64,000 nucleotides of DNA from Bacillus sp. Cs-700. GTDB lineage: Bacteria > Bacillota > Bacilli > Bacillales > Guptibacillaceae. Where the stretch lies: contig NZ_CP041063.1 of assembly GCF_011082085.1 (NCBI RefSeq), forward strand, positions 3,520,001 to 3,584,000. The letters are read 5' to 3'. The translations under genes and the position numbers were made by a program. This document shows, in pieces, positions 41,392-50,621 of this stretch; position 1 is the first letter of the stretch; every line of letters begins with the position of its first letter. Under the pieces are notes generated by a model that saw nothing but the letters and a program-made list of their open reading frames with translations, was not told where the DNA came from and searched no databases.

Positions 41392-43809
41392 ATGATTGAA
41401 ATGTCAGGACAGTACAATTGGTGGATCGTTTTACTGTCTTTAGTAATAGCCGTTTTTGCATCATATAGCGCGTTAGATCTTGCGGGTCGCGTCGCTTATT
41501 CAAAAGGAATAAGGAAATGGATATGGGTAGTTGGTGGAGCAGGTACAATGGGGATTGGAATCTGGTCCATGCATTTTATCGGTATGCTGGCTTTTTCGAT
41601 GCCAATGCCGATGACATACAACATACCGCTCGTTTTCTTATCGATAGGAGCAGCATTCTTAGGTTCATTGATCGCTCTTGTGGCTATTAGTGGAAAACAA
41701 CTATCCATAAGAAGACTAATTGTTGGAACGGTTTTTATGTCAGGTGCTATTATCGCGATGCACTATATTGGGATGGAAGCGATGGAAATGGTGGAAATCA
41801 CCTACAATCCCTGGCTACTAAGTTTATCAGCTTTAATCGCGATTGTTGCTTCGTTTGGAGCGCTGAAACTATCTTTTACACTCTCAAGACTAAAGAAAAT
41901 TCGTCATATCATTTTGTTGAAATTAGGCAGTGCAAGTGTGATGGGAATGGCGATCGCGGGCATGCATTATGTTGGGCTAGAGGCTGCCACCTTTTATATG
42001 GCACAATACCATAACCCCCTTATGAACGGATTAGATACGTCAGCTCTATCGATTGTCATTGCCATTGGCACGCTTTGTGTACAGACGATTTTAATTTTCG
42101 GTATTGTCACCGAACGTAAATTCATTAAACAGGAAACGGAGTTAAAGGGAAATGACTATCGTTTACGTTCTCTTTTAACATATAGCATCGATGCGATTTT
42201 AACGCTTACAGTAAACGGTAGAATTCGTTCGCTGAATCCTGCTGGAGAAGCGTTGTTTCAAGTGAAAAGGAATCAGCTAAGTCGTATCGATCCCATCGAT
42301 TTCTTTGGAGAAAAGGAACTTGAACGTGTACGAGAGTACTTTCTCACAGTTCACAAAACGAGGCAGGCTGTCAGTTTTAACACAAGTATTGTAACGCTTG
42401 ATAAAGAGGTGAGTGAGCTAAATGTCACGTTTGTTCCAATTTATTTAAATGAGAAACTAGATCGAATTTATGCGATGACTAAGGATATTACGAGACAACA
42501 AAAGGCAGAGAGACAGACGCATCAGATGGCTTACTACGATGCCTTAACTTCTTTACCGAATCGTCGGTCATTTATCGAACACTTAGAGGATCATCTTAAA
42601 GGTGAACATGCTGATCTGGCAGTGATGATGCTTGATTTAGATCGCTTTAAAGTGATTAATGATGCCCTTGGTCACAATACAGGAGATCTGTTCCTTTGTG
42701 CAGTAGCAGAGAGATTGACGTCTGTTGTGTCCCCATATGGTTTCCTTTCTCGGCTTGGGGGAGATGAGTTTGTTATTGTGCTCAATGGTGTTAAAGACAT
42801 CTATCCTGATGCCCTTGCTAACCAAATTATTGAAGCTTTTGAGAAGCCGTTTCGAGTAGGTTTACACGATCTATCGACTTCAGCAAGTATTGGGATTGCA
42901 GTAACGCCAGCTGATGGGAGCGATGTGGAATCCTTAATGAAGCGTGCGGACATCGCGATGTATTCAGCAAAAGGGCGCAACCGTCAGAAATATCAGTTCT
43001 ACTCAACAGCAATGGGGCAAAAAAGCGAATCAAGATTAGTGGAAGAAAGTTCGTTAAGAACGGCACTGGTTAATCAGGATTTTATTTTACATTACCAACC
43101 ACAGGTGAAATGTGAGGATGGCGCACTCTCTGGAGTCGAAGCGCTTGTGCGCTGGCAGATGAATGAGGGAGAACTCCGGTACCCAGGTGATTTTATTTCC
43201 CTGGCTGAAGAAACAGGACTAATTGTTGAGCTTGGAAGTCAAGTGCTCGCTATGGCGTGTGAGCAGGCGAAGAAATGGAGCGATCAAGGTCATCCCCTTC
43301 GCGTTTCTGTTAATCTTTCACCTAAACAATTTCAAAGTGATGAACTCATTACAACCGTAAAAGAAACGCTTGACCGTTACGAGCTTGACCCTGCGTTACT
43401 CGAGCTAGAAGTAACCGAAAGTATGACAATGGAAAATTCAACACGTTCGTCCTGGATGATTACTTCACTACGGAACCTTGGAGTGAGTATTTCAATTGAT
43501 GATTTTGGAACGGGTCACAGTTCGTTAAGTTATTTAAAAGATTTTTCGATTAATCAGGTGAAAATTGATAAAACCTTTATTGATGAACTGACTCGAAATG
43601 TGAAATCTGATCAGATTACGAGTGCCATTATCGCGATGAGCAAGCAATTAAAATTGCATGTAATCGCTGAAGGGGTGGAAACGGTTGAACAAGCTGAATT
43701 TCTATCTCAAAAAGGCTGTGATAGCATACAGGGTTATTACTACAGCAAGCCTGTTCCATCGAAGCAAATAGAAGAAAACTATTTCATGATTGACCAAGCA
43801 CCGGCTTAG
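41392..43809 (+). CDS. MHYT-PAS-GGDEF-EAL cyclic-di-GMP signalling protein
   Basis: An 805-residue membrane protein. Residues 1-240 form the MHYT sensor with seven helices and the repeated motifs SMHFIGM, AMHYIGM and GMHYVGL, thought to bind copper and sense gases. Residues about 250-375 are PAS; 385-545 GGDEF with an intact LGGDEF (about 457); 560-800 EAL with VEALVRW (about 583), ESMT, DDFGTG and the loop IDKTF. Both cyclase and phosphodiesterase sites look intact. The product and net direction in this cell cannot be predicted. GGAGG before the ATG; terminator at 43825. Confidence 0.93.
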   Translation: MIEMSGQYNWWIVLLSLVIAVFASYSALDLAGRVAYSKGIRKWIWVVGGAGTMGIGIWSMHFIGMLAFSMPMPMTYNIPLVFLSIGAAFLGSLIALVAISGKQLSIRRLIVGTVFMSGAIIAMHYIGMEAMEMVEITYNPWLLSLSALIAIVASFGALKLSFTLSRLKKIRHIILLKLGSASVMGMAIAGMHYVGLEAATFYMAQYHNPLMNGLDTSALSIVIAIGTLCVQTILIFGIVTERKFIKQETELKGNDYRLRSLLTYSIDAILTLTVNGRIRSLNPAGEALFQVKRNQLSRIDPIDFFGEKELERVREYFLTVHKTRQAVSFNTSIVTLDKEVSELNVTFVPIYLNEKLDRIYAMTKDITRQQKAERQTHQMAYYDALTSLPNRRSFIEHLEDHLKGEHADLAVMMLDLDRFKVINDALGHNTGDLFLCAVAERLTSVVSPYGFLSRLGGDEFVIVLNGVKDIYPDALANQIIEAFEKPFRVGLHDLSTSASIGIAVTPADGSDVESLMKRADIAMYSAKGRNRQKYQFYSTAMGQKSESRLVEESSLRTALVNQDFILHYQPQVKCEDGALSGVEALVRWQMNEGELRYPGDFISLAEETGLIVELGSQVLAMACEQAKKWSDQGHPLRVSVNLSPKQFQSDELITTVKETLDRYELDPALLELEVTESMTMENSTRSSWMITSLRNLGVSISIDDFGTGHSSLSYLKDFSINQVKIDKTFIDELTRNVKSDQITSAIIAMSKQLKLHVIAEGVETVEQAEFLSQKGCDSIQGYYYSKPVPSKQIEENYFMIDQAPA

Positions 43810-43824
43810 TAGACATCATGTTAT

Positions 43825-43855
43825 ACCACACTGTTCTTATTGTGTGGTTTTTTTG
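43825..43855 (+). terminator. Terminator of the MHYT-GGDEF-EAL gene
   Basis: ACCACAC and GTGTGGT with a ten-base loop, followed by T7. Confidence 0.85.
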
Positions 43856-43883
43856 TATAGTGGTGACGCTTCTTTCGACACTA

Positions 43884-43942
43884 TTGACAGTTAGTTAACC
43901 TGGTGATAGTTTAATGTTAACTTTTATTTATTTATAGTTAAC
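43884..43942 (+). promoter_or_regulatory. bioB promoter with three GTTAAC half-sites (BirA-type operator)
   Basis: TTGACA (43884-43889), 17-base spacer and TAGTTT (43907-43912). GTTAAC occurs at 43894-43899, 43916-43921 and 43937-43942, i.e. two helix turns apart. The first pair has the arrangement GTTAACC-N14-TGTTAAC of the BirA operator of bacilli and covers the promoter; the third copy lies downstream of it. Confidence 0.75.
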
Positions 43943-43962
43943 ATATTTCCGGGAGGTTTATG

Positions 43963-44958
43963 ATGCAAAAAGTAAAGGAACATATGATGGAGAGCTGGGA
44001 GCATTTTGCTGATTTGGCACTAGAGGGGAAAACATTAACAAAAGAACAGGCTTTAACGATTTTATCGTCACCAGACGAGCAGCTTTTACCCCTTATGCAT
44101 GCGGCTTTTAGAGTACGAAAGCACTACTATGGTAAGAAAGTGAAGTTAAATATGATTATTAATGCCAAAAGTGGACTTTGTCCTGAAGATTGTGGGTACT
44201 GTGCCCAATCCGCTTTTGCAAACACAAGCGTTACTAAATATCCTCTCCTTGATAAAGAGACTTTAGTTGAAGGGGCAAAAGAAGCAATGCAGCGTAAAGC
44301 GGGAACTTATTGTATCGTGATGAGTGGACGCGGTGCAACAAATCGAGAACTAGATAAAGTGATAAGTGCCGTCGAACATATAAAGTCAGAAATGCCGCTA
44401 AAGATTTGTGCGTGTCTCGGTATTCTCTCTGAAGATCAAACAGAGCGGTTAAAACAGGCAGGGGTCGATCGCTATAATCACAATGTTAATACAAGTAAGG
44501 GATACCATGAGAAAGTTACTTCAACGCATACATATGAGCATCGTGTTAAAACGGTAGAAAATGTGAAAAAGTCCGGAATCTCACCATGTTCTGGGTGCAT
44601 CATAGGCATGGGTGAGACGCATGAAGATGTGTATGAAATGGCAAACGAACTTCGTCAGATAGATGCCGATTCTATACCTGTGAATTTTCTTTATTCCGTT
44701 CCAGGGACGAAGCTTGAAAAGATGGATGAACTAAATCCACGCTATTGTCTAAAAGTACTTGCCCTTTTTCGATTCATGAATCCAACGAAAGAAATTCGAG
44801 TTTCGGGGGGGCGTGAGGTTAATCTCCGCTCTCTTCAAGTGATGGGCCTCTATGCCGCAAATTCCATCTTTGTTGGTGACTACTTAACAACAGACGGTGC
44901 GGATGCAACGGCTGATCACCAGATGATAGAAGATCTTGGTTTTGAAATAGAATCGTAG
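43963..44958 (+). CDS. bioB: Biotin synthase
   Basis: A 331-residue radical-SAM enzyme that inserts sulfur into dethiobiotin. CPEDCGYCAQS (Cys73, Cys77, Cys80) binds the 4Fe-4S cluster; CIVMSGRGATNRE, NHNVNTSKGYHEK and GEHxD-like GMGETHEDVYEMA and RVSGGREVNLRSLQ (cluster Arg) complete the family pattern. I use the second of two adjacent ATG codons, six bases after GGAGG. No other biotin gene is here, so it is an orphan bioB under a BirA-type operator. Confidence 0.96.
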   Translation: MQKVKEHMMESWEHFADLALEGKTLTKEQALTILSSPDEQLLPLMHAAFRVRKHYYGKKVKLNMIINAKSGLCPEDCGYCAQSAFANTSVTKYPLLDKETLVEGAKEAMQRKAGTYCIVMSGRGATNRELDKVISAVEHIKSEMPLKICACLGILSEDQTERLKQAGVDRYNHNVNTSKGYHEKVTSTHTYEHRVKTVENVKKSGISPCSGCIIGMGETHEDVYEMANELRQIDADSIPVNFLYSVPGTKLEKMDELNPRYCLKVLALFRFMNPTKEIRVSGGREVNLRSLQVMGLYAANSIFVGDYLTTDGADATADHQMIEDLGFEIES

Positions 44959-44962
44959 ACAA

Positions 44963-44997
44963 AAAGGACTGCCTTTATTTACAGGCGGTCCTTTTAG
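44963..44997. terminator. Bidirectional terminator
   Basis: AAAAGGAC(T)GCCT and AGGC(G)GTCCTTTT with a seven-base loop, between bioB and the convergent STAS gene, whose stop lies in the right arm. Confidence 0.8.
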
Positions 44998-45845
44998 TGT
45001 TTAATAAGCGTATATCCAATCCAATTTAATGCCTGTTGAAGATTTGACTTTACAACGATTTGGTCGAAATCACTCGTCGCTTGAATGGCTTTAATCGCAA
45101 GTTCTGGACGAATACCGGTTACAATCATCTGAACACCGATCAACTTAAGAGATTGTCCAATCTTTAGCAAGTTCGCTGCACTTTCAGTATGAATATTCGT
45201 TAATCCTGATAAGTCGAAGATCAAGTAGTCAAGCTGATTTTTTGCACTCTCAGCAAGCGCTCTTTCCATTAATCGTTCAGTTCGTATCTCATTCACGTCA
45301 CCAATAATTGGAAGGATCGCCACTTCATCTGAGATAGGAACAACAGGGACAGAGAGGGACTCAATTTCTGTGTTCGCTCGTTCTAATTCAAGAACATTAC
45401 CTAACAGATTGGCCATGGCTTTAAACAAGTCGATGTGATCCTGGGTATAGTGAAATGGTTTTAAATCGAGTCCGCAAAGCGTTCCGAAATTATCGCCATT
45501 TCGGTAATAAATCGGTGCTCCAATTAATGACCCACCACCGAGGTTTTTTGTTACTTCCATATCTCTTGTTGAATCATGAGTTGCTAAATCATCAATAATA
45601 AGGGGTTCACGACCGCCTTTCACGATGAATTGTCAGTAAGAATCTCGGTAAAGGGTTTCGAAACCTGATTCAAGAATAACTTCATCTCGGTTAAAAGAAG
45701 AAATAATGTCGACATCAGTTTTATCATTTTTGGCTATAAAAAATGTATTAACACCTACAAATTTACTAATAACTTCTAAGACATCTCTCGAAGCGTCCTC
45801 GATCGACGTGTAGGTAGGGGTAGTGGATTGAATCATTTCATTCAC
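44994..45845 (-). pseudogene. GAF-STAS protein (RsbR-like) interrupted by an in-frame UGA
   Basis: The frame from ATG 45845 reads 70 codons of a GAF domain (ASRDVLEVISKFVGVNTFFIAKND ... ETLYRDSY), then TGA at 45635-45633, then continues in the same frame (QFIVKGGREPLIIDDLATH ... GSLIGAPIYYRNGDNFGTLCGLD) and a C-terminal STAS domain (VAILPIIGDVNEIRTERLMERAL, FDLSGLTNIHTESAA) to 44994. GAF relatives usually have Cys at the broken place, so TGC/TGT to TGA is likely. All else is intact: a recent nonsense change, a sequencing error, or a stop that is partly read through. An internal GTG at 45623 has no ribosome binding site. Confidence 0.8.
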
Positions 45846-46154
45846 CTCTCTTTGTAAGACGTTAAAACGCTTCTATCTCTATAGTATCGTATCATTGGTA
45901 GGATAGATATGAAAAAAATAAATCACTATAGATGAGTCTGTCTTTTCTGACTAGAAATCAAAGAATGAAATAACCCTTCAACCATTACAAATTCATCGCT
46001 TAAATCTTGACGATTAGGGTATTAAAGGAAAAGGGAATTTTAGAATTATTCTACATAATAAGTAAACGAAAGTGATGCAATAGTAAGGGGGAAGTATGAT
46101 TTTTTCATTCGGCATCATTGGTTTTACGAAAAAGTATTGTTGAGAGGTGAGTTA
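45846..46154. other. Control region between the STAS gene and the BCCT carrier
   Basis: No gene is seen in these 309 bp. They hold the ribosome binding site of the STAS gene at the left and a candidate sigma-B promoter plus a 125-base leader of the BCCT gene at the right. Confidence 0.55.
45998..46022 (+). promoter_or_regulatory. Candidate sigma-B promoter of the BCCT carrier gene
   Basis: GCTTAA (45998-46003), 13-base spacer, GGGTAT (46017-46022), close to the sigma-B pattern GTTTAA-N12-15-GGGTAT. General stress control is plausible for an osmoprotectant carrier. Confidence 0.45.
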
Positions 46155-47672
46155 ATGAAAAAAGCAACACTTGTTTTTTGGTATAGTCTCATTGTTTGTA
46201 CGTTCGTTGTGCTATGGGGAGCCATCTGGCCAGAGCATTTACAGTCAGTAACGTCCACAGCTACAGCTTTCATATCAAGTCGATTTGGATGGTATTATCT
46301 TCTTATCATCATGGGGATACTTGTTTTTTGTGTGTACTTGATTTTTTCTAGATTTAAAGACATTAAACTTGGTAGCAAAGATGATCAACCTGAATTCAGC
46401 CTACCTACATGGTTTGCGATGCTTTTCAGTGCTGGTATGGGAATGGGGATGGTATTCTGGACGACGGCAGAGCCAATCTCTCATGCGTTCAAAAGCAGCC
46501 CAAGTGGCGAATTAGGAACGGATAAAGCAATTGTCGAATCACTTCAATACTCCTTTTTTCACTGGGGTGTTCACGCCTGGGCTGTTTATGCCCTTGTTGC
46601 GCTCGTACTTGCTTATTTTAAATTCCATAAAGGGTATCCCGGATTAATTAGTGCTACACTAACCCCCTTGTTTGGAGAAAAACGAATGCAGGGGACGCTC
46701 GGACACATGATCGATACGCTTGCTGTTGTTGCGACAGTGGTAGGTGTTGCCGCAACGCTTGGCTTCGGATCAGCACAAATTAATCAAGGACTGAAGTTTT
46801 TATTTGATGCTCCAGCGAATTTCTCAGTCCAGCTGCTTATTCTTGTGATTTCAACCGTGTTGTTTATTGCTTCGGCATGGTCTGGTTTAAAAAGAGGAAT
46901 TAAATATTTAAGTAACATTAATATGATTCTTGGCTTTGCGCTTATGATTCTTCTCCTTATTGTAGGACCAACGTTATATATCATGAACATGTTTACTGGC
47001 TCTTTAGGTGGTTACATCTCGAACTTTTTCGATATGAGTTTCCACATTGAACCGATTAATAACGATCAGCGCTCGTGGGTTGATAGTTGGACGATTTTTT
47101 ACTGGGCATGGTGGATTTCATGGTCTCCTTTCGTTGGGATCTTTATTGCGAGAATTTCAAGAGGACGAACAATCAAAGAATTTATGCTTGGTGTATTATT
47201 TGTTCCTTCGATCGTCTGCTTCATTTTCTTTGCGGTCTTTGGCGTCTCAGCTCTCGACTTGCAACAAAGTGGAATTGCGACGATTTCCGATTATTCGATT
47301 GAGACGGCAACATTTGCTGTATTACAAGAGTATCCTCTTGGGACACTCATGTCGTTTATTACGATTTTTGTTATCGCGATTTTCTTTATCACATCAGCGG
47401 ATTCGGCTACATTTGTATTAGGAATGCTTAGTACTTCAGGATCATTGGATCCTTCAGCAGTGATTAAGATCGTATGGGGATTAGCCCTTTCTGCCATGGC
47501 AGCAATCATCGTCTACTTCGGTGGAACACAAGGCTTGCAAAATATGTTAATTCTCGCAGCCTTACCATTTTCAGTCGTCGTGCTTTTGATGGGCTATTCC
47601 TTCTATCGAGCGGCGAGTAAAGAAATCTTATCGAAAAGAAAAAGAGCAAAAACACAAAAAGAAGCGGTGTAA
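46155..47672 (+). CDS. BCCT-family transporter (OpuD-like, betaine/choline)
   Basis: A 505-residue carrier with 12 membrane helices. Seen: the BCCT core FSAGMGMGMVFWTTAEPISHA (helix 3), the aromatic substrate box WAWWISWSPFVGIFIARISRGRTI (helix 8) and FITSADSATFVLGMLS (helix 10). The Gly-rich GMGMGMVFW segment marks the Na+-coupled betaine branch. It takes up glycine betaine or similar osmoprotectants. ATG 46155 follows GAGAGGTGAG. C-terminus short, basic (KRKRAKTQKEAV). Exact substrate is inferred. Confidence 0.92.
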   Translation: MKKATLVFWYSLIVCTFVVLWGAIWPEHLQSVTSTATAFISSRFGWYYLLIIMGILVFCVYLIFSRFKDIKLGSKDDQPEFSLPTWFAMLFSAGMGMGMVFWTTAEPISHAFKSSPSGELGTDKAIVESLQYSFFHWGVHAWAVYALVALVLAYFKFHKGYPGLISATLTPLFGEKRMQGTLGHMIDTLAVVATVVGVAATLGFGSAQINQGLKFLFDAPANFSVQLLILVISTVLFIASAWSGLKRGIKYLSNINMILGFALMILLLIVGPTLYIMNMFTGSLGGYISNFFDMSFHIEPINNDQRSWVDSWTIFYWAWWISWSPFVGIFIARISRGRTIKEFMLGVLFVPSIVCFIFFAVFGVSALDLQQSGIATISDYSIETATFAVLQEYPLGTLMSFITIFVIAIFFITSADSATFVLGMLSTSGSLDPSAVIKIVWGLALSAMAAIIVYFGGTQGLQNMLILAALPFSVVVLLMGYSFYRAASKEILSKRKRAKTQKEAV

Positions 47673-47682
47673 GAAGTTAAAT

Positions 47683-47716
47683 AAGCTGTGTTCCTCCAGG
47701 GGAACGCAGCTTTTTT
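47683..47716 (+). terminator. Terminator of the BCCT gene
   Basis: AAGCTGTGTTCC and GGAACGCAGCTT (one G-T pair), loop of six, followed by T6. Confidence 0.9.
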
Positions 47717-47762
47717 GCAGGAAAAAAGGAGAAGTTCGGGAATTTCTTAATGAAAGGTGACG

Positions 47763-48488
47763 ATGGAAGGAATGAGGAAGTTGAAGCAAATTATCGCGAT
47801 GGGTGGCGGAGGGTTTTCAATGGAACCCGATAATCCACTATTAGATCGCTACATCTTAAAGCAAGCTTATAGCAAGCAACCGAAAATCTGTTTTATCCCG
47901 ACAGCTAGCGGTGATGCAGACGGATACATAGCAAGATTCTATGCTTTTTTTGAAAAGCAGTTATGCGTTCCGTCTCATTTGTCCTTATTTAAACCACATG
48001 TGAAAGATATCGAAGCCTTTTTGTTAAGTCAGGATATTCTGTATGTAGGGGGAGGAAACACAAAAAATCTTCTCGTTCTCTGGAAAGAATGGGGACTAGA
48101 TCAAGTGATGAGGAAAGCTTGGGAGCAAGGCATTGTTTTAGCCGGAATAAGCGCAGGGGCGATCTGCTGGTTTGAAGAAGGCGTCACGGATTCATTTGGA
48201 GATGAGCTTCACGCGCTGGATTGTCTTGGCTTTCTACCAGGGAGTAGCTGTCCTCACTTTGATGGAGAAAAACAGCGACGATCTGCCTACCATGATTTGA
48301 TTGATTCAGGTCAAATGCAACCAGGAATAGCGCTCGACGATGGAGCAGCTGTTCATTATGTGGACGATTCGATGAAGGCGGTTGTAAGTTCACGAAAAGA
48401 AGCGTATGGCTATAAAGTTGAGAGACTGCAGGGTGTTGAGGACCGGTTGGAGACGGTTTATCTTGGCAATGAAAAGGAGAATACATAA
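47763..48488 (+). CDS. Peptidase E-like serine peptidase (S51)
   Basis: A 241-residue class I amidotransferase-fold peptidase. IAMGGGGFSMEPDNPLLDRYI opens the fold, CFIPTASGDADGY and YVGGGNTKNLLVLWK follow, and the nucleophile is Ser in LAGISAGAICWFEEG; the later His is in SSCPHFDGE. Peptidase E cleaves Asp-X dipeptides; the bacillus homologues are less specific. ATG 47763 is five bases after AAAGG. A kinase-like gene starts two bases after its stop, so they are co-transcribed. Function of the pair is unknown. Confidence 0.85.
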   Translation: MEGMRKLKQIIAMGGGGFSMEPDNPLLDRYILKQAYSKQPKICFIPTASGDADGYIARFYAFFEKQLCVPSHLSLFKPHVKDIEAFLLSQDILYVGGGNTKNLLVLWKEWGLDQVMRKAWEQGIVLAGISAGAICWFEEGVTDSFGDELHALDCLGFLPGSSCPHFDGEKQRRSAYHDLIDSGQMQPGIALDDGAAVHYVDDSMKAVVSSRKEAYGYKVERLQGVEDRLETVYLGNEKENT

Positions 48489-48490
48489 AG

Positions 48491-49579
48491 ATGGAATTCC
48501 TTTCTACACAAAACGTATCAAAAGTTGATCTGATGAATCAAGCTTTAGCTAATGAAGGGTTACGTCCCTTATCGGATCACGGTGAAATCCATCTCTTGGG
48601 AGAAGGTGCCTGGCACTTTGCTTTTTTAATAGAGCAGGAGCAACTTGTTCTCCGTATACCAAAGAGAGTGGCCTATGAAAAGGAAGTTACTTTCCAACAA
48701 AAAGAGTTAACGGCAGAATATGCTGCAACAAAAGCTTTTTATCAACATGCTAATCGAGCAAAAAAAGGCGTATGTCCTGAGTTTTTTACATTTTTCGTTC
48801 AACCAGAGTTAACGTATACGTTAGAATCGTACTTGGGGAAATCTGATAAACTTGGTGATTTGTCAACAAACCAATCACGGCAATATGGAAGGGAAATAGG
48901 AGAGTTTTTTCTCGCTCTAGAATCGATGGAATCTCCGTATAATGGGATTGGGTACTTGAAGTGTGATCAGAATGGTAAGTTAAAAGGTGAGCTAGATATT
49001 GATCAAAAAGAGTTCGTTATGGAAGAGACGAGAGAGTATGTTGAGGAGTTAAATCTTTTGCTTGCAAGTGGCTATAACTTTGATAAGCAAAGAGTTGAAG
49101 CAGTTGGAAGAGTGCTGATCCCTGCTCGTTCAGTAAGCGGTGAAAAAATAACGTTTACGAATCAAGATACGTCTCCAGAGAACCTGATCTTTTCAGAAGG
49201 TAGCTTTAAGATGCTTGATCCTTATCCGCTTCTTTCTCCAGGTGTTTCGCTAGCTGCGAATCACGTTTTCAATTACCACTATCTATTTTCTTCACTTCAT
49301 AACACGCTTAGATACGGGAAAGGAAATTATCTTCAATCTCTCCCGCAATTAAGAGCAAACGCTGAAGGTTTCAAAGAAGCCTATATAGTCCGTTCGAAAC
49401 GGGATAATCTGCACATTGAAGTTTTCTTAAAGCTTGTTACGATGACATTTGCTCATTATCAGTTACTAAATGAAAAATTATTAAGTCGTGAACAAGTGAT
49501 TCGCTATGGTACGAAAGCACAAATTGCAGATCGTTTCGTTCATTTCCTAAAACAACTTGAGCAATTTCCTGAATGGTAA
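48491..49579 (+). CDS. Aminoglycoside-phosphotransferase-like kinase with altered catalytic loop
   Basis: A 362-residue protein with the APH/kinase fold: glycine-poor N-lobe (LLGEGAWHFAFLIEQEQLVLRIPK), then the catalytic loop FTNQDTSPENLIF, where HGD/HxD is NQD (Asp and Asn kept), and metal loop FKMLDPYP in place of the common IDW. The C-terminal lobe is long and helical. It follows the peptidase E gene by two bases. Because the Asp residues remain, phosphotransfer is possible; the acceptor is unknown. It could be a sugar, choline or drug kinase. Confidence 0.7.
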   Translation: MEFLSTQNVSKVDLMNQALANEGLRPLSDHGEIHLLGEGAWHFAFLIEQEQLVLRIPKRVAYEKEVTFQQKELTAEYAATKAFYQHANRAKKGVCPEFFTFFVQPELTYTLESYLGKSDKLGDLSTNQSRQYGREIGEFFLALESMESPYNGIGYLKCDQNGKLKGELDIDQKEFVMEETREYVEELNLLLASGYNFDKQRVEAVGRVLIPARSVSGEKITFTNQDTSPENLIFSEGSFKMLDPYPLLSPGVSLAANHVFNYHYLFSSLHNTLRYGKGNYLQSLPQLRANAEGFKEAYIVRSKRDNLHIEVFLKLVTMTFAHYQLLNEKLLSREQVIRYGTKAQIADRFVHFLKQLEQFPEW

Positions 49580-49610
49580 TGCAAAGGGGACCTTTTTTAA
49601 TGTCAAATAA

Positions 49611-49634
49611 AAAACCACACCGAAGTGTGGTTTT
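49611..49634. terminator. Bidirectional terminator
   Basis: AAAACCACAC, loop CGAA, GTGTGGTTTT between the kinase-like gene and the convergent STAS gene. Confidence 0.9.
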
Positions 49635-49673
49635 AATTTGAGTCCAGTATCTCATGTCAATCGAATGGATGAT

Positions 49674-50498
49674 CTATCCTTCGACCATTCCGAGAGATTT
49701 TAAAGCTCCTTCTAAATTCTGTTTAATTGTAAGGGATTGCAAATCAAGTCCTAATGAGACAACGCCGATTGCAACTTCAGAACTAACCCCAGTTACAATG
49801 ATATCCACACCCATTACTTCTAGTGAATCAACGATTTTGAAAAGGTGTTGGGTCATCATTGTATCAAGTGTTGCGACACCTGATAAGTCAAGTATAAGAG
49901 TGCGAATCTTTTTTGCGCTTGATTCCATTAATGTTCGTTCAAGAATTAGGTTTGCGCGTTTTTCATCAATTTCTCCGATGATTGGGCAGACCGCTACACG
50001 AGAAGATAATTTAATAATTGGTACAGATAATGCATCATCTTGATAGTATTCTGATTGAAGGCTATTTGTTTTTTGTGTTAAATAGCTTTCTGTAAAATGA
50101 TGAATGAAATAATTAATCAACGGATCGACGATTTTTGTAATGACAATGACGTCTAAAACCGTTAGCGAAAAAGTATGCTGATTCTCTTCTATATAGCTAA
50201 GCAGCGATTTTTTGACGACTGAAATGCTCATTAACACCGTATCCAAATAAGCGGGAATAGCGTCCATTTCTTTAAAGCTTGAAATTTGCTCTGTTGGATA
50301 AGAAACTTCTCCAGCTTCAATCGATTCACCTAATGGTACGATGATCTGTTCGGTAAATGTGTAAGGCACAATGCTTGGAAGACCCTGTTCTTTGATGGAA
50401 ATTTCGATTTGATGCCGCGCGTTTGCTGCGATTTGATCTATGTTTTGTAGGATGGATTGCCCTATAGATTGGACATTGTGTGATATGTTTTCGGACAT
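49674..50498 (-). CDS. RsbR-like STAS domain protein
   Basis: A 274-residue stress-signalling protein: a helical N-terminal domain (residues 1-150, globin-like region of RsbR paralogues) and a C-terminal STAS domain (VAVCPIIGEIDEKRANLILERTL, LILDLSGVATLDTMM with a Thr in the phosphorylation region). RsbR proteins form stressosomes with RsbS and RsbT and control sigma-B. No rsbS/rsbT genes are adjacent. GAGGGGAG precedes the ATG. Similar in the STAS part to the broken gene at 44994. Divergent from the HxlR gene. Confidence 0.85.
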   Translation of the reverse strand: MSENISHNVQSIGQSILQNIDQIAANARHQIEISIKEQGLPSIVPYTFTEQIIVPLGESIEAGEVSYPTEQISSFKEMDAIPAYLDTVLMSISVVKKSLLSYIEENQHTFSLTVLDVIVITKIVDPLINYFIHHFTESYLTQKTNSLQSEYYQDDALSVPIIKLSSRVAVCPIIGEIDEKRANLILERTLMESSAKKIRTLILDLSGVATLDTMMTQHLFKIVDSLEVMGVDIIVTGVSSEVAIGVVSLGLDLQSLTIKQNLEGALKSLGMVEG

Positions 50499-50621
50499 AG
50501 AAACTCCCCTCTAACTTTGTAGTTAACTTATGATAAAATAAGGTTATTATATGCTATCTTACTACAATGAACGTTTTTGTGAAGAAGTATATTACTATAT
50601 ACCTGGAGGTGCAGGGGGAAT

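Noticed and set aside
44994-45623. Downstream half of the GAF-STAS gene as a separate gene
   Set aside because: GTG 45623 has no ribosome binding site and would start in the middle of a GAF domain.
45633-45635. Selenocysteine codon in the GAF-STAS gene
   Set aside because: TGA replaces a probable Cys, but I see no clear SECIS-like hairpin right after it and Cys-type GAF residues are not redox selenoenzymes. A nonsense change is simpler.
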